Source: an uncultured Desulfobacterales bacterium (lineage in GTDB: Bacteria; Desulfobacterota; Desulfobacteria; Desulfobacterales; JAHEIW01). Taken from it: a DNA stretch of 64,000 nucleotides. Numbering within the stretch: the stretch's first letter is position 1; each line of letters begins with the position of its first letter. Below are positions 1 through 8,695 of the stretch, piece by piece. The notes below the pieces were generated by a model. That model was given only the letters and a program-made list of their open reading frames with translations, was not told the origin of the DNA and did not search any database. The position numbers were made by a program, and so were the translations under genes. The stretch is taken from contig CAMYLV010000020.1 of assembly GCA_947259495.1 (NCBI GenBank), forward strand, positions 1 to 64,000. The letters run 5' to 3'.

Positions 1-373
1 ATTGATATTAATTAATATTTCTTGACATTGCCATTTTTTTTTGATTAATTGGAAAAAATATTACCTCCAGCTAGGCTATTCTTGATCGGAAATTCCATTT
101 CTTTCTTAGCGACATGAATTGCAAAAGGTCTAATTACTGAAATTGGATTTATTCCGGCGCTTCCCTTTCCAATCGAAATCACTCTGTCATCCTGAATCTG
201 TTCGATAATTTCCCATCTGTCTTGGTTCGAAGATCGGTTTGAATCTCGAATACTGCACCGCAATTACTACCTGTATCCGTAATTCATTTGAATACAAAGC
301 TCAATTCGTATGATGAAGATGTATCTTCAATTTTCTTAAAACATCAATTTATTGACAGGAAAGGAGGTACAAA
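1..373. other. Intergenic, no supported gene
   Basis: AT-rich stretch before the first convincing gene. A minus-strand frame of 72 codons (45-263) could start at TTG but has no clear ribosome binding site and I recognise no family, so it is not called. The right end carries a strong Shine-Dalgarno (AAAGGAGGT, about 360-368) that belongs to the next gene. Confidence 0.5.
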
Positions 374-712
374 ATGCAAGCCAAGGTCATTTGTATTCTT
401 TTTTTAGTCAGTTTTATACTCATCATAGGTTATGCGCCATTAGCAGCACAGTCTACTTCAAAAGACCAATTGGTTGAATATTACGAGCTTTGCGTTACAA
501 AAAAAATCATCAACTGTAAGGCAAAAACCGTTCTGCAAACTTCGAGGTCTGTGAATTTGAGGCAAAAAGCCGATTTGTCTAACAGACAGGTGATCTTTTT
601 TACGTCTAATAAAAACATGCTCATCAATGAAATGGTTGAGCAGGGAATTGGTCAAAAACAGTACAAAGTAGATCATTATCTGAACAAACGCTTTTACGAA
701 TTGAATAACTGA
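374..712 (+). CDS. Small secreted protein of unknown function
   Basis: A 112-residue product that I do not recognise. Residues 1-26 form a typical Sec signal peptide: one basic residue, a hydrophobic core (about residues 6-23), and an APLAAQS cleavage region. The mature part, roughly 86 residues, is polar, with two Cys near residues 40 and 48 (ELCVTKKIINC) that could form a disulfide in the periplasm. The start is well fixed by AAAGGAGGT a few bases upstream of the ATG. It stands alone, with AT-rich non-coding DNA on both sides and a lower GC content than the housekeeping genes further right, which fits accessory DNA. No function can be assigned. Confidence 0.65.
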   Translation: MQAKVICILFLVSFILIIGYAPLAAQSTSKDQLVEYYELCVTKKIINCKAKTVLQTSRSVNLRQKADLSNRQVIFFTSNKNMLINEMVEQGIGQKQYKVDHYLNKRFYELNN

Positions 713-841
713 TTGTTATTGCAATATTGGGAACTGTTGTAGCCTCCTACGAATAAGCAAAAGGCAAGACCAGCAATGGCGTTGTCTTTTTATTTTCTGT
801 AATTGTCTGCAAAAAATTACCATCTCAAAGTTGCCGATATC

Positions 842-925
842 TCCAACTAATCGGTACTTTTGGACACCTTAAAAATGTTGTGATATTCGTTTCGTATCTG
901 AAAAATTGGCAATGCTGAAATAATC
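842..925. repeat. Dispersed repeat, family A, copy 1
   Basis: Contains CTCCAACTAATCGGTACTTT, TTGGACACCTTAAAAA and TTGTGATATTCGTTTCGTAT. The same order of words occurs at 2384-2440 and, more closely, at 41769-41826 (ACTTTTGGACCTCATAAAAA then GTTGTGATATTCATTTTATA). All three are intergenic. Nothing else is seen in the 323 bases between the small secreted protein and the caspase gene except the promoter-like site at 957-985. Confidence 0.5.
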
Positions 926-956
926 TCAATGTATCCAAACCTCTTAGATATAAGAT

Positions 957-985
957 TTGACAAAAAATATCCGATAAAATATTGT
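957..985 (+). promoter_or_regulatory. Possible sigma-70 promoter of the caspase-like gene
   Basis: TTGACA at 957-962, a 17-base AT-rich spacer, and TATTGT at 980-985, about 50 bases before the ATG at 1036. The -35 hexamer is perfect and the -10 matches four of six positions. In AT-rich DNA such matches arise by chance, so this is tentative. Confidence 0.35.
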
Positions 986-1035
986 TGTAATCAAAGAACA
1001 CTCCCCTTCATTTTGGTAATAAAAAGGACTTTAGA

Positions 1036-2190
1036 ATGATACTCAGGAAATTCACAGTCCTTATTTCATCCCTGCTTTTTCTTTGCTCATCTGCCGCCCT
1101 GTCAGCCGAGGATCGCGGTATAAAACTACATGCAGAGCGCCTTGCACTGGTTATCGGTAACAGCGCATATCAAACAGCACCGCTTAAAAATTCTTTAAAC
1201 GATGCCGAGGATATGGCAGCAACTCTCAAAAATTTGGGATTTAAGGTGATTCTCAAAAAAAATGCAGATCAAAGGACAATGGAAGACACTATCCGGTATT
1301 TCGGCAAGCAATTGAGAAATGGCGGCATCGGGTTATTTTATTTTGCGGGGCATGGGGTCCAGGTGGGGGGCCGGAATTATCTCATGCCCATTGATGCCAG
1401 AATTGAATCCGAATCCGATGTCAGGTACGAAGCCGTCGATGCCGGTCGGGTGCTGGGAAAAATGGAGGATGCTGAAAACCAGTTAAATATCGTGATACTG
1501 GATGCGTGCCGCAACAACCCTTACGCCAGAGCCTTTCGATCCGATCAAAGTGGCTTAGCTCGTATGGATGCGCCTACTGGTTCTCTTATCGCTTATGCGA
1601 CCGGCCCAGGCGAAGTGGCCGCCGATGGTCCTGAAAGAAACGGCATTTTTACAAAGTACTTAATTCAACATATGATGACGCCGAATCTATCGATCGAGCA
1701 GGCCTTAAAGCGCGTTAGAATCGACGTCGCCAGGCAAACTAGTGGTCGCCAAATCCCCTGGGAATCTTCTTCTTTGATGGGTGATTTTTATTTCAACCCT
1801 GAAAAAAGCACTATTAGCACCGAAAAAGTCGAAAAATTGAAAATTCCTTCAGAAAGTGCATCCGAGACTCAAGTGGCTTCAATTTCCGACGATAATACGC
1901 GTAGCATTGAACCCTGGACAGGGATTTGGAAAGTTGAAGGGAACCGAATATATAATGGAACATGGGTATTGAAACAAAATGGCAACACAGTCGTATCCAC
2001 CAGCGATAGCACTACTTGGTTTGATATTGTGGGAAGAGCAGATGGAAATTCATTCAAGGGAAAAGCAAAGAGTCAATATCACTATCAATTTCAATTAAAA
2101 CTTTCTTCAGATGGTCTGTCATTTGAAGGCACTGCAACAGATTATCTGGGTAGGACCGGCATAGCCTTAAAGGGTAGGAGGAAAGAATAA
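1036..2190 (+). CDS. Secreted caspase-family (metacaspase-like, C14) peptidase
   Basis: A 384-residue protein with a signal peptide (residues 1-23, ending AALSA) and a p20-like caspase fold at about residues 33-255. The catalytic dyad is visible: His106 in YFAGHGVQ and Cys158 in ILDACRNNPY. The first strand ERLALVIGNSAY and the S/T-rich ATGPGEVAADG loop are also family hallmarks. Residues 290-384 form a separate beta-rich C-terminal region (WTGIWKVEGN, WFDIVGRADG) of unknown role, perhaps for ligand or surface binding. Bacterial relatives cleave after basic residues; exact substrates are unknown. It sits alone between repeats, with AAAAGGAC as ribosome binding site. The family call is firm; the biological role is not known. 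Confidence 0.88.
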   Translation: MILRKFTVLISSLLFLCSSAALSAEDRGIKLHAERLALVIGNSAYQTAPLKNSLNDAEDMAATLKNLGFKVILKKNADQRTMEDTIRYFGKQLRNGGIGLFYFAGHGVQVGGRNYLMPIDARIESESDVRYEAVDAGRVLGKMEDAENQLNIVILDACRNNPYARAFRSDQSGLARMDAPTGSLIAYATGPGEVAADGPERNGIFTKYLIQHMMTPNLSIEQALKRVRIDVARQTSGRQIPWESSSLMGDFYFNPEKSTISTEKVEKLKIPSESASETQVASISDDNTRSIEPWTGIWKVEGNRIYNGTWVLKQNGNTVVSTSDSTTWFDIVGRADGNSFKGKAKSQYHYQFQLKLSSDGLSFEGTATDYLGRTGIALKGRRKE

Positions 2191-2277
2191 CTAACATTGC
2201 AATTGAATTTTTGGCAAATCTAGATGACCATTATTTACATCGAACATATCTGGCCTTTTTAAATCCATATATCTCCA

Positions 2278-2385
2278 GAGACTGTCGAAAAACCCGAAAT
2301 CTGTAAATTCGATGCTTGTAAGATATTGATATCATTACATGCGAGATTGCTAAAATCGCCACTTCTGGACTTTTTCAACAGTCTC
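2278..2385. repeat. Inverted-repeat hairpin element
   Basis: Left arm GAGACTGTCGAAAAACCC (from 2278) and right arm GGACTTTTTCAACAGTCTC (2367-2385) are near-perfect inverted repeats enclosing about 70 bases. This looks like a small palindromic intergenic element rather than a terminator, because the loop is long and no T run follows. It directly abuts copy 2 of repeat family A. The interval 2191-2646 otherwise holds only that repeat and the terminator at 2574-2620. Confidence 0.55.
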
Positions 2386-2440
2386 CCAACATATCAAAGG
2401 TTTTGAATTACCAAAATTCTTGTGATATTCATTTTATATC
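2384..2440. repeat. Dispersed repeat, family A, copy 2
   Basis: TCCCAACATATCAAAGG followed by CTTGTGATATTCATTTTATA matches the words of the copies at 842-925 and 41769-41826. The middle part is diverged. It lies against the hairpin element at 2278-2385. Confidence 0.45.
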
Positions 2441-2573
2441 ACAACCAAGGAACGGTGCCGGTATTTTGAGTTGAGATGTGGATAATACTCTATGAAAATT
2501 ACTTCTATTTGGAAAGACTTTAAAAAGTGGCTTGCCGGACGTAGTTAAATAAATCGAATTTTCGCGGTACTCC

Positions 2574-2620
2574 AAACAAAAAAGCCAAGCCACCATTGAA
2601 GGTGACCCGGCTATTTTTTA
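2574..2620 (-). terminator. Rho-independent terminator, probably bidirectional
   Basis: Stem AGCCAAGCCACC (2583-2594) pairs, with two mismatches, with GGTGACCCGGCT (2601-2612) around a six-base loop. A T run follows on each strand (TATTTTTT on plus; TTTTTTG on minus). It lies 27 bases beyond the stop of the minus-strand 57-residue gene, which it would terminate. Confidence 0.6.
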
Positions 2621-2646
2621 AGACGGATTCTGTCTCCCCACGGATG

Positions 2647-2820
2647 CTAAAGTCTTTTTTTGGGGTACAAACGAGCAAGGGCTAGTAGGCCAATCGGCCC
2701 AAAGATAAACCCTGCGGCATACCCCAAGGCAAGATTCTTCCCCCTGCTATCAGTTATCCAAGTGCCAATAACACCAAACATATTGGCAAAAGCCATTGCT
2801 AATATGAGGTACAGCTCCAT
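2647..2820 (-). CDS. 57-residue small membrane protein
   Basis: A short minus-strand gene of 57 codons starting at ATG 2820 with GAGAGGGTG as ribosome binding site about six bases upstream. The product has two hydrophobic segments: residues 3-22 (LYLILAMAFANMFGVIGTW) and 31-50 (ALGYAAGFIFGPIGLLALAR), separated by a polar turn TDSRGKN and ended by YPKKRL. The GPIGLLAL-x-YPKK arrangement is common in tiny predicted membrane proteins of unknown function. A terminator follows directly, which supports a real transcript. No function is proposed. Confidence 0.6.
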   Translation of the reverse strand: MELYLILAMAFANMFGVIGTWITDSRGKNLALGYAAGFIFGPIGLLALARLYPKKRL

Positions 2821-3068
2821 TTATTCACCCTCTCATATATTTGCACAAAAGAATTTTACAGGAAGGGCCAAGAAAAATCAATGGAACATATTCAAATTAT
2901 AATCTTGAGTTGTAGGTTTGTTGTAGGTCAAAAAACTAAGCTTTTTAGCCGCAACATCGCTGGCTATTCTATCTGATTTAAGCCTTTTTCTGTCGAAAAA
3001 TACACGCAGACCATACACGAAAAATAAAAAGGGCAGCGGTAAGAACCGTTAACCCATTGATTTTATTG

Positions 3069-3143
3069 TGGTGATCCCAGGGGGATTCGAACCCCCGTTA
3101 CCGGCGTGAGAGGCCGGCGTCCTAACCACTAGACGATGGGACC
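3069..3143 (-). tRNA. tRNA-Glu (CTC)
   Basis: The reverse strand folds as a tRNA: acceptor GGTCCCA paired with TGGGATC, D arm around TCTAGTGGTTAGGA, anticodon arm CCGGC-CTCTCAC-GCCGG with anticodon CTC, and T arm GGGG-TTCGAAT-CCCC. The discriminator is A and CCA is encoded (3069-3071). The body resembles glutamate tRNAs, and CTC reads the GAG codon. Confidence 0.95.
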
Positions 3144-3305
3144 ATTTAATTGCGATGGCAATTAAATATTCAAATAAATATATTTTTGTCAAACGTTATT
3201 TATAGACTCCTGGTCACTTACAGCTTGCTTCTGACTTTCTAAAACAGACACAACTAGAAACCAGCAGCGAGTAGCCGGAAACCAGAAGCCAAGAGCTTCC
3301 GAAAG

Positions 3306-3518
3306 CTAAATTGTGCCCGTCTGTTTTTTCCCCTTACGGAATCCAAAAAAAAGATAGATGATAAACCCAACAAAGGGCACCGAAGCAATAATCCACCACT
3401 GCGCCTTTTTTCCGGCGGTGCCAAAATCTTTTTGAGCCACATCGATGATGGCCCAAACGGTGGCGATAAAAAACGGAATACACAATGCCAAAAATATGCC
3501 AAGCAGTTTCAAAGTCAT
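3306..3518 (-). CDS. Small membrane protein with PLDc_N-type (cardiolipin synthase N-terminal) domain
   Basis: A 70-residue protein with two membrane helices (about residues 3-26 and 44-60) and the motif WAIIDVAQKDFGTAGKKAQW between them, then a basic tail FRKGKKQ. This two-helix unit is the N-terminal domain of phospholipase-D-like cardiolipin synthases and also occurs alone as a short protein; no catalytic domain follows here. The start ATG at 3518 has AGGGCAAC upstream. It lies between tRNA-Glu and the transglycosylase gene. Its role is unknown; family recognition is good. Confidence 0.75.
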   Translation of the reverse strand: MTLKLLGIFLALCIPFFIATVWAIIDVAQKDFGTAGKKAQWWIIASVPFVGFIIYLFFGFRKGKKQTGTI

Positions 3519-3619
3519 GTTGCCCTAATCTTGCATGAAAATTAATGAGAGGTAAATATTTAATTTAATGAAAGCCTCCGTCTTGTCCGCCTCTGGGGGA
3601 CTCGTGCAAAATCCAGGGA

Positions 3620-4507
3620 TTAACTTTTTAAGCTGCTGGAAATTTTTAATATGATGTCTACGTAATAGCTGCTGTGGTTATAATGATAGATGATTTTTTC
3701 GGCCTTTTTGCGGCTTTGCCCCGGACGCCATCCATGGCTTTTGAGAAAGTTGGCGATACTGGCCATCGAGTCGGCGTGATTGAGCATATCCACCATTCCG
3801 TCGTTGTTCCCGTCTTTGCCGTAAGCCAGAATGCTGGTGGGCATAAATTGGGCAACGCCCACCGCACCGGCAAACGATCCGGGAACCAATGCCGGATCAA
3901 ATCCTTCCCTGCTGGTGTATTCTAAAAAGGCCTTAAGTTCTTTATAAGCCCACTTTGATCGGGAGAAAGCCTTTTTTTCGAATTTTTTTCTGGATATTTT
4001 CTTTGAATCCGGGATTAAATCCCATAGCTTGTTGCGAACAACCGGGTCCTTTAAAGCCGCCATTGTGGAAAGCGTATTTAAGGTTGAGCGCGTTCCCACC
4101 GAGGCCCCCAGCCCGGTTTCGACCAGCAAAATTGCAGTAATGACCTTTTTATCGACACCGTATTCTTTTTCAATGCGCGCTAAATCGGTTTCATTTTTCT
4201 GAAGATACTGCTTGGCTTTGCTTATGGACCACTCATTTGTGAATTGGCCGTAATTCACCTGGGCTTCTTTATAGGTAAAAAGCAGTATGACGCCATCGGC
4301 TTCGAAGGATACTTGCGGCCGGCTGTAAAGCTGCTTTATTTTAACCGGTTCAAAGCCGTCGGCGATCAATTGTTTTTGAACAGACTTAAATGGCTGACTG
4401 TGGGTTTCAACGGTTGCCCCGGTTTCGGTAAAAACGAAAAATCCGGCGACCAACAGGCTGGCTGTGAGGCGTATCCATCTTGTGTCCCGTTTAAAACTAT
4501 TTCGCAT
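3620..4507 (-). CDS. Lytic murein transglycosylase, MltB/SLT_2 type (GH103)
   Basis: A 295-residue periplasmic enzyme that would cleave the MurNAc-GlcNAc bond of peptidoglycan to give 1,6-anhydro ends. A signal peptide or membrane anchor covers about residues 10-31; there is no lipobox Cys, unlike E. coli MltB. The catalytic Glu is Glu130 in AILLVETGLGASVGT, and the family signatures GSFAGAVGVAQFMPTS and DGNNDGMVDMLNHADSMAS follow. The C-terminal half ends in HGWRPG and a YNHSSYYVD motif. It is divergent from radA with a 137-base AT-rich promoter region between. The call is firm; any specialised role is not. Confidence 0.92.
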   Translation of the reverse strand: MRNSFKRDTRWIRLTASLLVAGFFVFTETGATVETHSQPFKSVQKQLIADGFEPVKIKQLYSRPQVSFEADGVILLFTYKEAQVNYGQFTNEWSISKAKQYLQKNETDLARIEKEYGVDKKVITAILLVETGLGASVGTRSTLNTLSTMAALKDPVVRNKLWDLIPDSKKISRKKFEKKAFSRSKWAYKELKAFLEYTSREGFDPALVPGSFAGAVGVAQFMPTSILAYGKDGNNDGMVDMLNHADSMASIANFLKSHGWRPGQSRKKAEKIIYHYNHSSYYVDIILKISSSLKS

Positions 4508-4644
4508 CGTAAATACTCCCGCTGAGATCTTAAGTTACAAAAATTCGCGTTCATTTCAATGGATAGAACCCGCTTGATTGCATTGATATCCCATGTTATT
4601 TAGTTTTTTATTGAATATAACACATTTAGCGGTCTATTTCTATT

Positions 4645-6012
4645 GTGAAAAAAGGCGCCAAAATTATCTATTGCTGCCAGGCCTGCGGTTACCACACCCC
4701 CAGATGGATGGGCAAGTGCCCGGACTGCGGCACCTGGGATTCCATTGTCGAGGAGCGATCGACAGCCATGTCTTTGCGAGATGCCGGCCGCACGCATTTA
4801 AGCCCGCATTCCCCACCCGTGGCCATCGACTCAATTGAGCTGGAAATGGGAAGCCGCCTCTTAACCGATATCCAGGAATTTGACCGGGCGCTCGGTGGCG
4901 GTCTGGTGCCCGGAACCCTGATATTGATCGGCGGAGATCCCGGAATCGGCAAATCAACACTGATGCTGCAGGTGTTATTCGGGCTTGCAAATCAGGGCCA
5001 CAGAGTTCTGTACGTATCCGGTGAAGAATCCCAGCAACAGATTCGATTGCGCAGTCAGCGGTTGGAGACGGTTTCATCCAAATTGATGGTGGTGTCGGAA
5101 GTCGATATGGATGCAATTCTGGCGACCATCCAATCCGAACCGCCCCGGGTTGTGGTCATTGATTCGATTCAAACCATGTACAACGCCGAACTCACTTCAG
5201 CCCCCGGAAGCGTCAGCCAGGTGCGGGAAGCGGCGGTCCGCTTGATGCTGATGGCCAAAAAGACCGGAATACCCACTTTTCTGGTCGGTCATGTGACCAA
5301 AGACGGTGCCATTGCCGGCCCCAAACTCCTGGAACATATGGTCGATACGGTTTTGTATTTTGAGGGAGACCGTAATCACATCTTTCGGATCCTGCGTGCC
5401 GTAAAAAACCGATTTGGCTCCACCAACGAAATCGGGGTTTTCGAAATGAAAGATCAGGGATTGGACGAGGTTGCAAACCCGTCGGCGGTCTTTTTATCCG
5501 AGCGGCCTGCGAATGCGCCCGGATCTGCCGTTACCGCCAGCATGGAAGGCACACGACCGATTCTGGTTGAACTGCAGGCCCTGGCCAGCAGCACCAGCTT
5601 TGGCACGCCCCGGCGGACCATTCTGGGGCTGGACCCCAATCGGGTCGCCCTGCTGGCGGCGGTTATGGAGAAACAGCTCGGCATGCACCTGATGGGATAT
5701 GATATTTTCATGAATGTGGCCGGCGGGGTCAAGGTGGTCGAGCCGGCGGTGGATATGGCGATTGTTGCGGCGATCGCATCCAGTTTTTTGGACAAACCCA
5801 TTGCGCACGCTACCGTGGTTCTGGGAGAGGTGGGTCTCACCGGTGAAGTCAGGGCCATCGGTCAGGTTGATACCCGGGTGGCCGAAGTCAAAAAAATGGG
5901 TTTTAAACATTGTCTGGTGCCGGACGGAAATATTAAGCGCATTCGCAAGGTGGACGGGATCGAAGTGACCGGGATAAAAACCGTTTCCGATGCAGTGGAA
6001 ATGCTTTTTTAA
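4645..6012 (+). CDS. radA: DNA repair protein RadA
   Basis: A 455-residue RecA-like ATPase that aids branch migration during recombination. Domains in order: an N-terminal zinc ribbon (Cys11, Cys14, Cys25, Cys28), a RecA core with Walker A GDPGIGKST at 97-105, the RadA-specific KNRFGSTNEIGVFEM motif near 255, and a C-terminal Lon-protease-like domain (ASSTSFGTPRRTILGLDPNR onward). The start is a GTG; the reading KKGAKIIYCCQACGY places the zinc ribbon at the usual distance from the N terminus. Length is normal for the family. It is not in an obvious operon. Confidence 0.97.
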   Translation: MKKGAKIIYCCQACGYHTPRWMGKCPDCGTWDSIVEERSTAMSLRDAGRTHLSPHSPPVAIDSIELEMGSRLLTDIQEFDRALGGGLVPGTLILIGGDPGIGKSTLMLQVLFGLANQGHRVLYVSGEESQQQIRLRSQRLETVSSKLMVVSEVDMDAILATIQSEPPRVVVIDSIQTMYNAELTSAPGSVSQVREAAVRLMLMAKKTGIPTFLVGHVTKDGAIAGPKLLEHMVDTVLYFEGDRNHIFRILRAVKNRFGSTNEIGVFEMKDQGLDEVANPSAVFLSERPANAPGSAVTASMEGTRPILVELQALASSTSFGTPRRTILGLDPNRVALLAAVMEKQLGMHLMGYDIFMNVAGGVKVVEPAVDMAIVAAIASSFLDKPIAHATVVLGEVGLTGEVRAIGQVDTRVAEVKKMGFKHCLVPDGNIKRIRKVDGIEVTGIKTVSDAVEMLF

Positions 6013-6019
6013 TTTGAGC

Positions 6020-6180
6020 AATTTCACCACAAAGAGCAAGAATAAGCACGAAAATTAAAGTAAAATTTTTTCATTACGTGTCCTTTGTGATCTTCGTGGT
6101 AGATTTTATGAATCTCTTTACTTTTAATTTCTCTAAGCGACTAAAATTGTGGAATCTGCGATAATCTGCGGTATCTGTGG
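6020..6180. repeat. Degenerate dispersed intergenic repeat
   Basis: Contains CACCACAAAGAGCAAGAATA and, inverted, CCTTTGTGATCTTCGTGGTA, then AATCTGCGATAATCTGCGG. Related wording (CGCAGACACACGCAGACC near 10324, GGCCACAGACCCACACAGAC near 7770, ACACGCAGACCATACACG near 3002) appears in other gaps of the window. These look like decayed copies of a common intergenic element. No gene is seen between radA and rlmE. Confidence 0.35.
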
Positions 6181-6225
6181 ATCCTGAACTCAGAACCCGC
6201 GACTTGCAACCCGTAATCCGAAATA

Positions 6226-6852
6226 ATGAAGCGCGTCTCAAAAAAAAATCAGCGCTGGAAGGATCACTATTCTGAGCGGGCCAGGCAGGAACAGTATCCG
6301 GCCAGATCGGTGTACAAGTTAAAAGAGGCCCAAAAAAAATTCCGACTCATCAAAAAAGGCGACCGGGTTCTCGATCTCGGTTGCTCGCCGGGTTCCTGGA
6401 TGCTCTATGTTGCCGAACTGATCGGCAAACAGGGCAGGATACTGGGAATCGATCGCAAAGCGGTTACCCATAAAATGCCACCGCAGGCGGCAACACTTAC
6501 GGCTGATGTCCTGACAATTGATCGGGCCTGGATTGAAAAGCAAGAATTGCTGAACCACTTTGATGTCGTCTTAAGCGACATGGCACCGGCAACCACTGGC
6601 AATAAAATGCTGGATGCGACCCGGTCGTTTCAGTTGTGTCAGGCGGCTCTGAATGTTGCGGAAATGGCCTTGAAACCGGGCGGGTCGTTTATATGCAAGA
6701 TTTTCCAGGGCGAAGAATTTAAAGAATTTTCGGAATCCATTAGAATTCGATTCCGGAACCATCGGATTTTTAAACCCCGGAGCAGCCGCAAGGAAAGCAA
6801 GGAGATTTTCATTGTGGGGATGGGATGCAAGGGACAATACACAAATATTTAA
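6226..6852 (+). CDS. rlmE: 23S rRNA (uridine-2'-O)-methyltransferase RlmE (FtsJ/RrmJ)
   Basis: A 208-residue SAM-dependent methyltransferase expected to methylate the 2'-O of U2552 in the peptidyl-transferase A loop of 23S rRNA. The SAM motif LDLGCSPGSW lies at 49-58 and the catalytic K-D-K-E tetrad is complete: Lys31 (SVYKLKE), Asp118 (LSDMAP), Lys158 (FICKIF) and Glu190 (SRKESKE). Length matches the family. The start MKRVSKKNQRW fits the basic N terminus; a weak purine stretch lies upstream. It is followed at 170 bases by yebC. Confidence 0.95.
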   Translation: MKRVSKKNQRWKDHYSERARQEQYPARSVYKLKEAQKKFRLIKKGDRVLDLGCSPGSWMLYVAELIGKQGRILGIDRKAVTHKMPPQAATLTADVLTIDRAWIEKQELLNHFDVVLSDMAPATTGNKMLDATRSFQLCQAALNVAEMALKPGGSFICKIFQGEEFKEFSESIRIRFRNHRIFKPRSSRKESKEIFIVGMGCKGQYTNI

Positions 6853-7022
6853 TTTTCAACATGATGGGATAATATAGAATATGGCTGATGTTTTGAACAT
6901 TGGTAAATTTGGATTTAGGATTTGTTTCGCATTTCGTGCTTCGGGTTTTGTATTTATCGGGCAAGCCAAAGCGTAAAAACAAAAGACAAACTAGCTTTGG
7001 GTTGTCCAGTTTAGGAGGAACT

Positions 7023-7766
7023 ATGTCGGGTCACAGCAAATGGTCAAGCATCAAACATAAAAAGGCCGCTACAGATGCCAGACGGGGAAAAATTTTTACT
7101 AAACTGATCAAAGAAATTACGGTTGCCGCCCGCATGGGGGGCGGAGACCTGGAGGCCAACGCGCGTCTCAGAACGGCCGTTCAGGCCGCCAAAAGCGAAA
7201 ACATGCCCAAGGACAATATCGAACGCGCTATTAAAAAGGGCACCGGCGAGTTAGAGGGCGTGAACTACGAAGAAAGCATCTATGAGGGTTACGGCCCCGG
7301 GGGAGCGGCCGTTCTGATCGAATCCCTGACCGACAATAAAAACCGAACGGTGGCCGATATTCGGTATATATTCAGCAAGGCCGGCGGCAGTATGGGTGAA
7401 AGCGGTTGCGTGGCCTGGATGTTCGATAAAAAAGGCTACATCGCAGTTGAAAATAAAGCGGTGGATGAAGAAGCCCTGATGGAAGCAGCGCTGGATGCCG
7501 GAGCTGAAGATATTCGCGAGGACGACAGCAATTTTGAAGTCATCACCGCGCTCAAAGATTTTGAGGCTGTTAAAACGGCCATTGACGTCGCCGCCATTCC
7601 CTATATCGTGGCTGAAGTGACCATGCTGCCGCAATCCACCACCTTTTTGAAGGGCACGGAAGCCGAACAGATGGTCAAGCTCATGGAGGCCCTGGAGGAC
7701 TGCGACGATGTCCAGAAGGTTTATACCAACGCGGACATTCCCGAAGAAATCGTCAACAGTATCTGA
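7023..7766 (+). CDS. yebC: YebC/PmpR family transcriptional or translational regulator
   Basis: A 247-residue protein of the widespread YebC/TACO1 family. The start at 7023 is preferred over an in-frame start 123 bases upstream because TTAGGAGGAACT lies directly before the ATG and the product then begins with the family signature [20 protein letters not shown]. Further signatures are [16 protein letters not shown] and [12 protein letters not shown]. Members are reported as DNA-binding regulators and, more recently, as factors that relieve ribosome stalling. Which role applies here cannot be read from the sequence. Confidence 0.95.
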   Translation: MSGHSKWSSIKHKKAATDARRGKIFTKLIKEITVAARMGGGDLEANARLRTAVQAAKSENMPKDNIERAIKKGTGELEGVNYEESIYEGYGPGGAAVLIESLTDNKNRTVADIRYIFSKAGGSMGESGCVAWMFDKKGYIAVENKAVDEEALMEAALDAGAEDIREDDSNFEVITALKDFEAVKTAIDVAAIPYIVAEVTMLPQSTTFLKGTEAEQMVKLMEALEDCDDVQKVYTNADIPEEIVNSI

Positions 7767-7904
7767 TTATTGGCCACAGACCCACACAGACTCACACAAA
7801 CATTCCAAAACAATCAAAACGCTTTGCCCTATGCCCCATGCGCTATACTTTAGATAAGCGGAGAACGCAGCTGATTGGAAAAAGGGCCATTTATAAATGG
7901 AAAC

Positions 7905-8609
7905 CTACTCATCGATCTGCAGTATATCCACACCCTGCGGAATCTCGAAGCTGAACAGCGAATCATTCAGATTGCCACCAAAGACAAAATTAACCAGATC
8001 GATGCGGGTTTCATCGCCATAAAAATTTAGGGTGATGATCTGCAGCACATTAGAGGTTTGTTTGGAAACCATCAGACGGATCTCAGAAATGTCCAGGGTT
8101 TTTTCGCGCGGTTTCAGCACCAGGTGATGAAACAGGTCACTTTCCTCAGGTGGGCCCTGTTCCAGGGAGATATCAAATTTTTGCCGGATCAAGCGGATGT
8201 CAGACAGAAAACTGGCGCCTTTGCCGTCTCGAAAAAAGGTGGGTGCTTTGCCGGTCATAACCTGATTGTCTTCGGGCCGGTAGATCCACAACTTATCCGC
8301 ATCGGTAATAATGATTTGTTGCTCCGGTTTTTCATATTCCCAGCGCATCATGCCGGGATATTTGATATAAACCCTGCCGTTTGCCAGATCCGTGATGTCC
8401 ATTGCTTTGATGGTGGACTTCTGGATAAAATCTGCGCTAAATTTCGAATTTGCGTATTTTTTTTCGACCTGTTCTAGAATCTGTTCCACCGTAAGGTCGC
8501 CACTTTGAGTTTCTGCTTCCAGATTCGTCTGCCCGCCTGAGAGTATCAGCATCAGGACACCGAGCATAACAGTTGTACAGCGCCCATAATTTTTGATGGT
8601 CGATTTCAT
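7905..8609 (-). CDS. lolA: Outer-membrane lipoprotein carrier protein LolA
   Basis: A periplasmic chaperone (about 234 residues) that carries lipoproteins from the LolCDE exporter to the outer membrane. I start at ATG 8609, giving MKSTIKNYG and a signal peptide (hydrophobic core VMLGVLMLILSGG); an in-frame start 42 bases upstream would add a non-signal-like leader. Family features: an early amphipathic helix VEQILEQVEKKYAN, the segment FSADFIQKS, the strand PGMMRWEYEKPE and KLWIYRPEDNQV. A lone lolA indicates a Gram-negative envelope. The unknown 303-residue gene lies just upstream on the same strand and may be co-transcribed. Confidence 0.9.
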   Translation of the reverse strand: MKSTIKNYGRCTTVMLGVLMLILSGGQTNLEAETQSGDLTVEQILEQVEKKYANSKFSADFIQKSTIKAMDITDLANGRVYIKYPGMMRWEYEKPEQQIIITDADKLWIYRPEDNQVMTGKAPTFFRDGKGASFLSDIRLIRQKFDISLEQGPPEESDLFHHLVLKPREKTLDISEIRLMVSKQTSNVLQIITLNFYGDETRIDLVNFVFGGNLNDSLFSFEIPQGVDILQIDE

Positions 8610-8695
8610 AATAGATCCCCTAGTGTCAAGCCTGTGAGTTTCCAAAATCAACTAAACCTGCAAATACTTCGGTTATTCCAATTAGGGCGCAGTGC

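Noticed and set aside
45-263. 72-codon minus-strand frame at the left end
   Set aside because: TTG start, no clear ribosome binding site, no family features, AT-rich context.
6900-7022. Longer start of the yebC frame
   Set aside because: The family signature MSGHSKW starts at 7023 with a perfect ribosome binding site; the upstream codons look like non-coding DNA.
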